Below, piece by piece: positions 33,195-41,671 of a stretch of DNA of 64,000 bases; positions within the stretch are counted from its first letter, which is position 1; each line of letters starts with the position of its first letter. The DNA is taken from assembly GCF_003752405.1 (NCBI RefSeq), contig NZ_RKHK01000001.1, forward strand, positions 2,852,001 to 2,916,000. Reading direction: 5' to 3'. Under the pieces are notes generated by a model. That model had not been told where the DNA came from, made no database searches, and was given only the letters and a program-made list of their open reading frames with translations. Both the position numbers and the translations under genes were made by a program. This stretch comes from Bogoriella caseilytica. Lineage in GTDB: Bacteria > Actinomycetota > Actinomycetes > Actinomycetales > Actinomycetaceae.

Positions 33195-33812
33195 ATCAGC
33201 GAACCCCGTATCAATGACCGGATCCGCGTACCGGAAGTCCGGCTGGTCGGGCCCGGCGGCGAACAGGTCGGCGTGGTCCGGGTTGAGGACGCCCTGCGCC
33301 TCGCGCAGGAAGCCGACCTCGACCTCGTGGAGGTCGCGCCCGAGGCGCGCCCACCCGTGGCCAAGCTCATGGACTACGGCAAGTTCAAGTATGAGTCCGC
33401 CGTGAAGGAGCGTGACGCCCGCCGTAAGCAGGCGAACACGCAACTCAAGGAGATCCGTTTCCGGCTGAAGATCGACGACCACGACTACGAGACCAAGAAG
33501 GGTCACGTCGAGCGTTTCCTCAAGGGCGGCGACAAGGTCAAGGTCATGATCATGTTCCGTGGTCGTGAGCAGTCCCGCCCCGAGATGGGCATGCGACTGC
33601 TGCAGCGCCTGGCTGAGGACATCGCCGAGCTCGGTACCGTCGAGTCCTCGCCGCGTCAGGATGGCCGGAACATGACCATGGTGGTGGCCCCCACCCGCAA
33701 GAAGTCCGAGGCCACGAGCGAGCAGCGCAAGCGCCGTGAGGACGAGCGAGCTGCCCGCCGGGCTGAGAAGCACGCAGCCAAGGCAGAAGGCAAGGCCCCC
33801 AGCGAGGCCTGA
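33195..33812 (+). CDS. infC: Translation initiation factor IF-3 (AUC start)
   Basis: Prevents premature subunit joining and checks the start codon in the P site. 205 residues: N-domain ([18 protein letters not shown]), linker helix ([19 protein letters not shown]), C-domain ([20 protein letters not shown], then [14 protein letters not shown]), and a basic tail of about 35 residues. AAGGAG (33183-33188) stands six bases before ATC at 33195, exactly where the family N-terminus begins. Upstream GTG codons (33150) have no ribosome site. Rare start codons on infC let IF-3 repress itself. Confidence 0.92.
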   Translation: MSEPRINDRIRVPEVRLVGPGGEQVGVVRVEDALRLAQEADLDLVEVAPEARPPVAKLMDYGKFKYESAVKERDARRKQANTQLKEIRFRLKIDDHDYETKKGHVERFLKGGDKVKVMIMFRGREQSRPEMGMRLLQRLAEDIAELGTVESSPRQDGRNMTMVVAPTRKKSEATSEQRKRREDERAARRAEKHAAKAEGKAPSEA

Positions 33813-33899
33813 TCGGCCCCCACAGACGACCCGGGGCGTCAGACCCGGGAAGGACGACGCACGCGTCCGCGCGCGTGCAGATTGAGAGACGAGGCTGAT

Positions 33900-34094
33900 A
33901 TGCCGAAGAACAAGACGCACTCCGGTGCGAAGAAGCGGTTCAAGCTGACTGGTAGCGGCAAGCTGCGCCGGGAACAGGCCAACCGCCGTCACCTGCTCGA
34001 GCACAAGTCGAGCCGCCGGACCCGCCGCTTGGCCCAGGACCAGGACGTCGCTCCGGTTGACGTGAAGAAGATCAAGCGCCTGCTCGGCAAGTAA
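33900..34094 (+). CDS. rpmI: Ribosomal protein bL35
   Basis: 64-residue basic protein of the large subunit: [20 protein letters not shown] at the start and [14 protein letters not shown] in the middle are diagnostic. ATG 33900 gives the exact family N-terminus. Second gene of the infC operon, 87 bases after infC and 40 before rplT. Confidence 0.97.
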   Translation: MPKNKTHSGAKKRFKLTGSGKLRREQANRRHLLEHKSSRRTRRLAQDQDVAPVDVKKIKRLLGK

Positions 34095-34134
34095 CCGACG
34101 CGCACCCAACCTGAACGACTGAAGGAGATGAATC

Positions 34135-34515
34135 GTGGCACGCGTCAAGCGGGCAGTTAACGCCCAGAAGAAGCGCCGCACGACCCTCGAGCGCGCCGCC
34201 GGCTACCGGGGTCAGCGCTCGAGGCTGTACCGCAAGGCCAAGGAGCAGGTGACGCACTCGTTCACCTACGCCTACCGCGACCGCCGGGCCCGCAAGGGTG
34301 AGTTCCGCAAGCTGTGGATCCAGCGCATCAATGCGGCGGCCCGCGCCGAGGGCATGACCTACAACCGCCTCATCCAGGGCCTGAAGGCCGCTGAGGTCGA
34401 GGTCGACCGTCGCATGCTGGCCGAGCTGGCCGTCAACGAGCCGGAGGCCTTCAAGGCGCTGGTCGCGACCGCGAAGAAGGCTCTGCCCGACGACGTCAAC
34501 GCTCCCGCTGCCTGA
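34135..34515 (+). CDS. rplT: Ribosomal protein bL20
   Basis: 126-residue 23S rRNA binding protein needed for early assembly. Diagnostic: [20 protein letters not shown], then [36 protein letters not shown] and [13 protein letters not shown] start behind GAAGGAG. In other bacteria it represses its own operon by binding the leader. Confidence 0.97.
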   Translation: MARVKRAVNAQKKRRTTLERAAGYRGQRSRLYRKAKEQVTHSFTYAYRDRRARKGEFRKLWIQRINAAARAEGMTYNRLIQGLKAAEVEVDRRMLAELAVNEPEAFKALVATAKKALPDDVNAPAA

Positions 34516-34568
34516 CGCAGAAGTGGGACTGGCCGGTCGTTGACCGGTCTCGAGAGGAGCGCCCGGAG

Positions 34569-35450
34569 ATGCTGACCAACCCCCGCGCCGACAGGGTGCG
34601 GCGGGTGGCCGGACTCTCCGGGCGCTCTGCGCGTGCCAGGCAGGGCCGATATCTCGTCGAAGGCCCGCAGGCCGTTCGTGAGGCAGTGCAGTACGCCGCG
34701 AGCTCGGTGCGCGACGTCTACCTCACCGAGGGTGCTGCTAATCGGTATCCCGAGATCCCGCAGGCAGCCGATGAGTCCGGCCTGTACGTCCACCTCGCTA
34801 GCCCTGAAGTGCTCCGTGCCATGAGCCCGGACGCGCAGGAGATCCTCGCGGTGGCAGAGATCCCCCAGCATCGCGGCCTCGAGGCTTTGGCCGAACTGCC
34901 CTCTCGACCGCCGCGTCTCCTTGCCATCTGTGCTGAGGTCACCGATCCGGGCAATGCCGGCACGCTGATTCGCGCCGCAGACGCCGCTGGCGCGGACGCC
35001 GTGGTGTTCTGCAACGGGTCGGTCGACGTGACCAATCCCAAGGTGGTCCGCGCCGGCGCCGGATCGAGCTTCCACCTTCCTGTGCTCACGGGGGTGACTC
35101 TGTCCGCGGCCATCGCGGCGGTGCACGAGCGCGGCCTGCAGGTGCTCGCGGCCGATGGCCAGGGGGATCATGACCTCGATGAACTCCTGGACGCCGCCGC
35201 AGCACAGGGGAGTGCCCCGGCCCTGGTCGGCTCGGTGGCCGATGAGGTCGCGATGCTCGAGACCGCCGGCCCGGCCCTGACCGCGCCGACGGCATGGCTC
35301 TTCGGGCACGAGGCCCGCGGACTGAATGCCGAGCAGCTCGCCCTGGCCGATGCCGCCATCCGCATCCCCATCCACGGTCAGGCCGAGTCGCTGAACCTCG
35401 CCACGGCAGCCGCCCTATGCCTCTACGCCTCAGCGCGAGCACAGCGCTGA
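34569..35450 (+). CDS. TrmH/SpoU family RNA 2'-O-methyltransferase
   Basis: 293 residues. The N-terminal substrate-binding domain (residues 8-95: RARQGRYLVEGPQAVREAV) is joined to a SPOUT domain with the three motifs: EVTDPGNAGTLIRAADAAGA (about 120), TAWLFGHEARGL (about 240) and IPIHGQAESLNLATAAALCL (about 265), which form the trefoil SAM pocket. It probably methylates ribose in 23S rRNA or tRNA; the exact site is not predictable. Located between rplT and pheS, a common order in Micrococcales. Confidence 0.92.
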   Translation: MLTNPRADRVRRVAGLSGRSARARQGRYLVEGPQAVREAVQYAASSVRDVYLTEGAANRYPEIPQAADESGLYVHLASPEVLRAMSPDAQEILAVAEIPQHRGLEALAELPSRPPRLLAICAEVTDPGNAGTLIRAADAAGADAVVFCNGSVDVTNPKVVRAGAGSSFHLPVLTGVTLSAAIAAVHERGLQVLAADGQGDHDLDELLDAAAAQGSAPALVGSVADEVAMLETAGPALTAPTAWLFGHEARGLNAEQLALADAAIRIPIHGQAESLNLATAAALCLYASARAQR

Positions 35451-35487
35451 ACGCGGTGTGGCGTCAGGCCCAGCCGTGCTGAGAGAT

Positions 35488-35519
35488 CGCTGCTGAGAGC
35501 AGATCTGCTCTCAGCAGCG
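35488..35519. promoter_or_regulatory. 32-bp perfect palindrome before clpP, probable ClgR site
   Basis: CGCTGCTGAGAGCAGA joined directly to its reverse complement (centre AGATCT). Both halves contain CTGCTGAGAGCAG, which occurs again at 37173-37185 ahead of the clgR-like gene. It lies 41-72 bases before the clpP start. ClgR proteins elsewhere bind GCT-type inverted repeats upstream of clp genes. Confidence 0.6.
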
Positions 35520-35559
35520 CCGGGGCGCTCGTGGCCCGGAGGCCAGTCAGGCTCAGGGC

Positions 35560-36174
35560 ATGACCGATGACGACGCTTCCCAGCTCAATCCTCGCCTGCG
35601 CGACGAGCTCGCCCACCGCCGAGTGCTGCTCCTCGACGGCCCGCTTGATGACGCCAACGGTGCCGAGCTGCTCGCCCGCCTGCTCCTGCTGTCCGCGGAG
35701 GATCCCCGGACCGGCATCACTCTATGGATCCACTCACCTGGCGGCTCCGTGCCCGCGATGCTCGCCATCCGCGATGCCATGAAGATGCTCCCCTGCGACG
35801 TCGCGACAGTGGCTCTCGGATTGGCCTGCAGCGCCGGTCAGTTCCTGCTGTCGGCGGGCACTCCCGGCAAGCGCTTCGCCCTGCCGCACGCCCGCATCCT
35901 CATGCATCAGGGTTCCGCCGGCATCGGTGGCAGCGCCGTCGAGGTCGAGGTCCAAGCCGGCGACCTGCGCCACACCCGTGACACGGTCCTGCGGCTCATC
36001 GCGCAGGACACCGGGCAGGAGCCCGAGCGGGTCTTCGAGGATTCGCTGCACGATCGCTGGTTCACCGCCGAGGAGGCCCGGGACTACGGCTTCATCGACC
36101 ACCTGGCCCCGGATCTCACTCAGCTCGTGCCGTCACCACGGCGCCGGGCCGCCGGTTTGGGGGTGCTCTCATGA
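35560..36174 (+). CDS. clpP: ClpP-type protease subunit, intact triad
   Basis: 204 residues of the ClpP/crotonase fold, a serine peptidase ring that degrades proteins fed by Clp ATPases. The triad is complete: Ser91 in LACSAGQFLLS, His116 in RILMHQGSAG, Asp165 in LHDRWFTAEEA, at the canonical 25- and 49-residue spacing. GGSVPA binds the substrate backbone. No propeptide is obvious. Coupled to the next gene (ATGA overlap). clpX and tig are not nearby, so this is probably the secondary ClpP pair rather than the housekeeping one. Confidence 0.92.
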   Translation: MTDDDASQLNPRLRDELAHRRVLLLDGPLDDANGAELLARLLLLSAEDPRTGITLWIHSPGGSVPAMLAIRDAMKMLPCDVATVALGLACSAGQFLLSAGTPGKRFALPHARILMHQGSAGIGGSAVEVEVQAGDLRHTRDTVLRLIAQDTGQEPERVFEDSLHDRWFTAEEARDYGFIDHLAPDLTQLVPSPRRRAAGLGVLS

Positions 36175-36848
36175 GCGCGTATCCGATCCCCCACGTCATT
36201 GCTGCTCACCCTCGGGGCGAGCGCATGATGGACGTGTACTCCCAGTTGCTCTCCGAACGGATCGTCTACCTCGGCACGGCCATCGACGCCGGAGTGGCGA
36301 ACACGATCATCGCCCAGCTGCTGCATCTGGAGTCGCAGTCACCGGAGAGCCCGGTGAACCTCTACATCAACTGTGAGGGCGGAGATCCCGCGGCCACACT
36401 GGCCATCTACGACACCATGCAGTACATCCAGGCTCCCGTGGCGACCACCTGCGTGGGCCAGGCCTTCGCTGCGGGGGCCGTCCTGCTGGCCGGCGGCGCA
36501 CCCGGTCAGCGGGCGGTGCTGCCGCACACGCGGGTCATCCTGCACCAGCCGGCGATCCAGGGGCGCGGCACCATTCCGGACCTGATCCTGCATGCCGATG
36601 AGGTGATCCGGCTGCGCGCCGAGCTCGAGGAAATCCTCTCCGAGCACACGGGCCGGCCACTGGATGACCTGCGCCGGGACACTGACCGGCATCGGGTCTT
36701 CAGCGCGTTGGCGGCTCGTGACTACGGCCTGGTCGATGAGGTCCTCAGGCCGCGAGGCTCAGCTGGACCTCGCCGGAGCCAAGGCTCGGAGCCGACGCTG
36801 GGCGCTGGCGATGCGCCGCGTGGCGAGGCGCCGAGGACAGTGAGGTGA
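36171..36848 (+). CDS. ClpP-like subunit lacking catalytic Ser and Asp
   Basis: 225 residues, clearly ClpP-related (VNLYINCEGGDPAATLAIYD, VILHQPAIQGRG, ARDYGLVDEVL). At the triad positions, judged by alignment to GQAASMG, IMIHQP and TERDRF, it has Ala100 (VGQAFAAGAVLL), His125 and His174 (TDRHRVF). Spacing (25 and 49) equals the active partner, so the fold is kept but hydrolysis should be lost. It probably forms mixed rings with the partner encoded 4 bases upstream, like ClpR subunits. The last ~30 residues are an Arg/Gly-rich tail read from DNA that overlaps the end of the clgR-like gene. Confidence 0.85.
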   Translation: MSAYPIPHVIAAHPRGERMMDVYSQLLSERIVYLGTAIDAGVANTIIAQLLHLESQSPESPVNLYINCEGGDPAATLAIYDTMQYIQAPVATTCVGQAFAAGAVLLAGGAPGQRAVLPHTRVILHQPAIQGRGTIPDLILHADEVIRLRAELEEILSEHTGRPLDDLRRDTDRHRVFSALAARDYGLVDEVLRPRGSAGPRRSQGSEPTLGAGDAPRGEAPRTVR

Positions 36849-37131
36849 GCGTGGCTGCCGCGGCGTCGCGCCGCAGCTGCTCGGTGACCTGGCCGGTGAG
36901 TTCAAGCAGCGTGGTTCCGAGGGCCTCCGCCACCGCTGCGACCACCTCGCTCGAGGGCTCCTTGCGCCCGCGCTCGATCTCGGAGAGGTACTGGGGAGAG
37001 AGGCCGGCCGCCCGTGCGGTGTCCGTCAACGTGCGGCCCTGATCGCGGCGACGCTCGCGCAACTGCTCACCCAGAACCTCCCGCCACAAGCGTTCGCGGC
37101 GGGTCATCCGGCGGAAGGTCAGGATCGACAT
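36745..37131 (-). CDS. clgR: ClgR-like XRE family transcriptional regulator
   Basis: 128-residue regulator with an XRE helix-turn-helix (LRERRRDQGRTLTDTARAAG; LSPQYLSEIERGRKEPSSEV) matching the ClgR type that activates clp genes in actinobacteria. The last ~40 residues are variable. ATG 37131 gives the conserved start; GTG 37149 is an alternative. Convergent with the clpP-like gene, the two overlapping by 104 bases. Shared palindromes before clpP and before this gene suggest it controls both. In other species ClgR itself is degraded by ClpP. Confidence 0.8.
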   Translation of the reverse strand: MSILTFRRMTRRERLWREVLGEQLRERRRDQGRTLTDTARAAGLSPQYLSEIERGRKEPSSEVVAAVAEALGTTLLELTGQVTEQLRRDAAAATLTSLSSAPRHAAHRQRPASAPSLGSGEVQLSLAA

Positions 37132-37171
37132 ACCGCAAGCCCACCACACGAGGGCACGCCCCCGAGGGAGT

Positions 37172-37186
37172 TCTGCTGAGAGCAGA
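37172..37186. promoter_or_regulatory. Probable ClgR operator upstream of clgR
   Basis: TCTGCTGAGAGCAGA has 6-bp inverted arms around GAG and is the same motif as each half of the palindrome before clpP. It lies 41 bases upstream of the clgR-like start and may serve for autoregulation or for the divergent DUF6328 gene. Confidence 0.55.
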
Positions 37187-37277
37187 GGAACGGCCCAGCC
37201 GGACGGTGACCACGGCGGCCTGCACTGGCGGGACGTGGCGCGATGCGTGAGCGACGCTGCCGGGGGACGATAGCCCT

Positions 37278-37766
37278 ATGGCCACCGCGAGCAAGCCTGT
37301 ACCCGGCCGCGACGAGACCGCGGTGCAACGCGCCGATCGGAACTGGAACGAACTCGCCCAGGAACTGCGGGTCACCCAGACCGGCACCCAGATCCTCACT
37401 GCCTTTCTCCTCACCCTGCCCTTCCAGCCGCGATTTGCCGATCTCAGTTCCCGGCAGGAGACCCACTACCTCGTGCTGGTGGGCCTGGCAGTCCTCACCA
37501 CTGCGCTCATGGTGGCGCCGGTGAGTCTGCACCGGTTCCTCTTTCAGCGCGGACGCAAGCCGGAGATGGTGCGGGTCGCCGATCGGCTGACCCGGGTTGG
37601 CCTGATCACGCTCGCACTCGTGGTTATCGGAACGACGACTTTCGTCTTCGACATCGTGCTGGGGGAGCCGGCCACCTGGATCGCTGCCGCGGCCTGCACG
37701 GTGTTGCTGCTGGCGCTCTGGCTCGGCCTGCCCTGGCGCATTGGCCGGAGCGACCCGTTAGAGTGA
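37278..37766 (+). CDS. DUF6328 family membrane protein
   Basis: 162 residues with a conserved N-terminal stretch (WNELAQELRVTQTGTQILTA, FLLTLPFQPRF) and about four membrane helices. This matches the DUF6328 family, whose function is unknown. Start ATG 37278; TAGCCC just upstream could be part of a -10, and no ribosome site is visible. Divergent from clgR, sharing the operator region. Confidence 0.8.
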   Translation: MATASKPVPGRDETAVQRADRNWNELAQELRVTQTGTQILTAFLLTLPFQPRFADLSSRQETHYLVLVGLAVLTTALMVAPVSLHRFLFQRGRKPEMVRVADRLTRVGLITLALVVIGTTTFVFDIVLGEPATWIAAAACTVLLLALWLGLPWRIGRSDPLE

Positions 37767-37811
37767 CCTCGTGATCCAGCGACTCGCCGGCCGTGAGAGC
37801 CGATTTATCAG

Positions 37812-37866
37812 GCCCGCCCAGGGCCTTATGCAGCGAGCCTGAGACATCCTGCGAGCCCGGGCGGGC
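37812..37866 (+). terminator. Hairpin between DUF6328 gene and pheS
   Basis: GCCCGCCC (37812-37819) pairs with GGGCGGGC (37859-37866) across a 39-base loop. It may end the DUF6328 transcript. TAGACT at 37874-37879 follows and could be the -10 box for pheST. Confidence 0.4.
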
Positions 37867-37932
37867 AGCGAACTAGACTCGATCCCCGGCAGTGCCCTGT
37901 GGCCTGCCAGCTGAGCCGCCTGGAAGGTAGGA

Positions 37933-39024
37933 ATGTCCTCCACTGATCTGCACCCCCTCGATGAAGACGGCGTCGCCGCTGCGCTGGCGCGCGCTGTGGA
38001 CGCCGTGTCCGCGGCGAACAGCCTGGACGAGCTGAAGGCCGCCCGGCTGACCCATGCCGGTGATCGCAGTCCGCTGGCCCTGGCGAACCGGGCCATCGGC
38101 TCCCTGGACAAGCAGGACAAGGCCGCCGCGGGCAAGCTCGTCGGCAGCTCTCGTGGCCGGCTCAATCAGGCGATCGCCGCGCGCCAGGCCGAGCTCGAGG
38201 CGGCCGAGGCGGAGCGCGTGCTGCGTGAGGAGACGGTGGACGTCACCACCGCCTCACCGCGCCGCCCGCGTGGCGCACGGCACCCCCTGTCCACGCTGAT
38301 GGAGGAGGTCTCCGACTTCTTCGTCGGACTTGGCTGGGAGATCGCCGAAGGCCCGGAGGTGGAGCACGAGTGGTACAACTTCGATGCCCTCAACCAGGGC
38401 CCGGACCACCCGGCCCGCCAGATGGCCGACACCTTCTATGCCGAGGGTGTGACCACCGGCGCCACGGACGCTGAGCTCAGCGCGGCGACCCCGGGACTGC
38501 TGCTCCGCACGCATACCTCACCCGTCCAGTTGCGCTCGATGCTTTCCCGCGGCGCGCCGCTGTACATCGCCTGCCCGGGCAAGGTCTTCCGCAACGACGC
38601 CCTCGACGCCACGCACACGCCCGTCTTCCACCAGGTCGAGGGGCTCGCCGTGGATGAGGGCCTGACCATGGCCCACCTCAAGGGCACCCTCGATCACTTC
38701 GCGCGCGCCCTCTTCGGGCCCGAGGCGCGTACCCGGCTGCGGCCCAGCTTCTTCCCCTTCACCGAGCCCAGCGCTGAGATGGACCTGTGGTTCCCCCAGA
38801 AGAAGGGTGGGGCGGGCTGGATCGAGTGGGGTGGCTGCGGCATGGTCAACCCCCGCGTGCTCGCCGCCGCCGGCCTGGATCCGGAGAAGGTCACCGGCTT
38901 CGCCTTCGGCGTGGGTACCGAGCGCGCCCTGATGCTCCGCCACGGCATCGCCGACATGCACGACATCATCGAAGGAGACGTGCGCTTCTCCTCGCAATTC
39001 GGCACCACCGGCAGGGGGAACTGA
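37933..39024 (+). CDS. pheS: Phenylalanyl-tRNA synthetase alpha subunit
   Basis: Catalytic subunit of the alpha2-beta2 class II enzyme that charges tRNA-Phe. 363 residues: N-terminal coiled coil (1-90), motif 1 (HPLSTLMEEVSDFFVGLGWE), motif 2 (PGKVFRNDALDATHTPVFHQ), WIEWGGCGMVNPRVL, and motif 3 (FGVGTERALMLRHGI). GGAAGG precedes the ATG. Two bases separate its stop from pheT. Confidence 0.97.
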   Translation: MSSTDLHPLDEDGVAAALARAVDAVSAANSLDELKAARLTHAGDRSPLALANRAIGSLDKQDKAAAGKLVGSSRGRLNQAIAARQAELEAAEAERVLREETVDVTTASPRRPRGARHPLSTLMEEVSDFFVGLGWEIAEGPEVEHEWYNFDALNQGPDHPARQMADTFYAEGVTTGATDAELSAATPGLLLRTHTSPVQLRSMLSRGAPLYIACPGKVFRNDALDATHTPVFHQVEGLAVDEGLTMAHLKGTLDHFARALFGPEARTRLRPSFFPFTEPSAEMDLWFPQKKGGAGWIEWGGCGMVNPRVLAAAGLDPEKVTGFAFGVGTERALMLRHGIADMHDIIEGDVRFSSQFGTTGRGN

Positions 39025-39025
39025 C

Positions 39026-41671
39026 ATGCCTTTCGTCCCGATGTCCTGGCTGCGCGACCACGTCGCCGTCCCGGAGGACACCACGGCCGAGCAGCTGGCC
39101 GCCACCCTGGTGCGCGTGGGGCTGGAGGAGGAGCAGATCCTCCCTCCCGTCGTCACCGGGCCGCTCGTGGTGGGGCGGGTCCTGAACGCCGTGAAGGAGG
39201 AGCACTCCAACGGCAAGACGATCAACTACTGCCGGGTGGACGTCGGCGAGCACAACGATGCACCCGGCGAAGGCTCGGAGAGTGCCGAGGTCGCCTCGCG
39301 CGGCATTGTGTGCGGTGCGCACAATTTCGGCCCCGGCGATCACGTCGTCGTGGCTCTGCCGGGGACTGTCCTGCCCGGCCCCTTCCCGATCGCGGCGCGC
39401 AAGACCTACGGTCACATCTCGGACGGCATGATCTGCTCCGCGAAAGAACTCGGCCTGGGAGAGGATCACGACGGCATCCTGGTCCTCGAGCAGTACCTCG
39501 GCTCCGAGGCTGTTCCCGGTCCCGGTACCAGCGCGCTGGATCTGCTCGGCCTGGGGGAGGAGGTCCTGGAGATCAATGTGACCCCCGACCGCGGCTACTG
39601 CTTCTCCATGCGTGGTGTGGCCCGGGAGTACAGCCACGCCACCGGGCAGGCCTTCACCGACCCCGGCGTGGAGGAGAACCTCTCGCTTCGCTTGCCAAGC
39701 GCCACTGAGGACGCTTTCGCCGTCGAGGTTCACGACAGCGTCCCGGCGTCCTCCGGCCTGACCTCACCCGGCTGTGACCGCTTCGTCACGCGCATCGTGC
39801 GCGGCATCGACCCCACAGCATCCAGCCCGGCGTGGTTGCGCGCCCGGCTGGTGCAGGCCGGCATGCGGCCCATCTCGCTGGCGGTGGACGTCACCAACTA
39901 CGTCATGCTCGATCTCGGCCAGCCGCTGCACGCCTACGACCTCGGTGCACTGACCGCTCCGATCGTGGTCCGGCGCGCGCAGGCCGGTGAGAAGCTGACC
40001 ACCATCGATGATGTCGAGCGCGCCCTCCACCCCGAGGACCTGCTGATCACCGATTCCCGCGGCGGGCACGCAGCACGGCCCCTCGGCCTGGCCGGAGTGA
40101 TGGGAGGAGCCGAGACCGAGGTGTCGCGCTCCACCACCGACGTGCTCATCGAGTCCGCCCACTTTGCGCCCGTCTCCATCGCGAGGTCCGCACGCCGGCA
40201 CAAGTTGCCCTCGGAAGCCGCCAAGCGCTTCGAGCGCGGCGTGGATCCCAGGCTGCAGGCCGTGGCCGCCCAGCGCGTAGTCGACCTGCTCGTCGCGCAC
40301 GGCGGTGGCACCGCCGACCCAGCGGTCGGCGACCTCGGTCACAGCGCGGAGGCGCTCCCGGCCCCGATCCTTTTCGACCCGGCCGAGGTCGTGCGACTCA
40401 CCGGCGTGGCGCACAGCCGCGAGGATGCCCTCGCCGTGCTGGAGACCATCGGCTGTACCGTGGCCGAGGCGCCTCAAGCCAGCACGGATGACGCCACCGC
40501 TGCGGTGAGCGTGACTCCGCCGAGCTGGCGGCCCGACCTCACCGGCCCGGCGCACCTCGTCGAAGAGGTCGCCCGGATCACCGGCTACGACGCCATCGCC
40601 TCGATCCTGCCCAAGGCCCCGGGCGGGCGCGGGCTCACCCCGGAGCAGCGTGGCCGGCGCGACGTCGCCCGCGCCCTGGCCGAATCCGGGTACGTGGAGG
40701 TGCTCAGCTACCCCTTCATCGGCGACGTCCACGACCGCATGCTGATCCCGTCCGCCGACCCACGGCGCATCACCCTCCGCCTGGCCAACCCCTTCGCCGA
40801 GGACGCCCCAGCGCTGCGCACCTCACTGCTGGACACGCTGCTGCCGACCGCGCGGCTCAATGTGGCCCGTGGCTCGGGCCGGCCGGGCAGTAGCGATCTC
40901 GCCCTGTTCGAGATGGGACTGGTTACCCACCCGGCCGGGATTCAGGCAGCGCCCTCGCCCGGCACGGATCAGCGGCCCAGCGCCGGTGAGCTCGAGGCTC
41001 TGGCTCGCGCGGTGCCGGCCCAGCCATGGCACATCGCAGGCGTCCTCACCGGGCGCCGCCTGCCCGATGGCGTCGCGGAGCTGCCGCAGACCGGGCGCAC
41101 CGCAGACTGGGCAGACGCAATCGAGGCGGCCCAAACCGTTGCCGCCACCCTCGGGCTGGAACTCGAGCTGCGACGACCGGAGGGGGGTCACGCACCGTGG
41201 CATCCGGGACGCTGCGCGGAGCTCCGCGTCGCCGGTCACGAGGGGATTGTGGGTCATGCCGGTGAACTCCACCCCCAGGTCGTGGCCCGGCTGGAGCTCC
41301 CTGCACGTTCCTGCGCCTTCGACATGGACCTGTCCGCCCTGCTCGGGGCGATGGCGACAACCCCGCCCCCAGCGCGTGCCGTCTCGAGTTTCCCGCCGGC
41401 CAAAGAGGACGTAGCACTGGTGGTCGATGAGAGCGTCCCCGCTGCCGAGGTCTTCGCGGCCGTGCGCGAGGGAGCGGGGGAGCTTGCCGAGGAGATCGGG
41501 CTCTTCGACGTCTACACCGGTGCTCAGCTGGCCGCGGGCAAGAAGTCACTGGCCTTCAGCCTGCGCCTCCGCGCCTCGGACCGCACCCTGACGGCCGAGG
41601 AGACTGCCGCGGTGCGAGAGCGCGTGGTGGCCTCGGCGGCCGAGCGCGTCGGGGCGGTGCTCCGTGGCTGA
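39026..41671 (+). CDS. pheT: Phenylalanyl-tRNA synthetase beta subunit
   Basis: 881 residues in the usual order: N-terminal tRNA-binding OB domain (about 40-165), B3/B4 editing domain (about 225-400, with VTNYVMLDLGQPLHAYD), B5 (about 420-510), a class II-like core, and the C-terminal FDX-ACB anticodon-binding domain (SSFPPAKEDVALVVDE to the end). Cotranscribed with pheS; its end overlaps the next gene by 8 bases. Confidence 0.97.
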   Translation: MPFVPMSWLRDHVAVPEDTTAEQLAATLVRVGLEEEQILPPVVTGPLVVGRVLNAVKEEHSNGKTINYCRVDVGEHNDAPGEGSESAEVASRGIVCGAHNFGPGDHVVVALPGTVLPGPFPIAARKTYGHISDGMICSAKELGLGEDHDGILVLEQYLGSEAVPGPGTSALDLLGLGEEVLEINVTPDRGYCFSMRGVAREYSHATGQAFTDPGVEENLSLRLPSATEDAFAVEVHDSVPASSGLTSPGCDRFVTRIVRGIDPTASSPAWLRARLVQAGMRPISLAVDVTNYVMLDLGQPLHAYDLGALTAPIVVRRAQAGEKLTTIDDVERALHPEDLLITDSRGGHAARPLGLAGVMGGAETEVSRSTTDVLIESAHFAPVSIARSARRHKLPSEAAKRFERGVDPRLQAVAAQRVVDLLVAHGGGTADPAVGDLGHSAEALPAPILFDPAEVVRLTGVAHSREDALAVLETIGCTVAEAPQASTDDATAAVSVTPPSWRPDLTGPAHLVEEVARITGYDAIASILPKAPGGRGLTPEQRGRRDVARALAESGYVEVLSYPFIGDVHDRMLIPSADPRRITLRLANPFAEDAPALRTSLLDTLLPTARLNVARGSGRPGSSDLALFEMGLVTHPAGIQAAPSPGTDQRPSAGELEALARAVPAQPWHIAGVLTGRRLPDGVAELPQTGRTADWADAIEAAQTVAATLGLELELRRPEGGHAPWHPGRCAELRVAGHEGIVGHAGELHPQVVARLELPARSCAFDMDLSALLGAMATTPPPARAVSSFPPAKEDVALVVDESVPAAEVFAAVREGAGELAEEIGLFDVYTGAQLAAGKKSLAFSLRLRASDRTLTAEETAAVRERVVASAAERVGAVLRG

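Noticed and set aside
36171-36848. Sequencing error explaining the missing ClpP serine
   Set aside because: Two separate triad positions differ by whole codons with the frame and spacing intact, which a single error would not produce.
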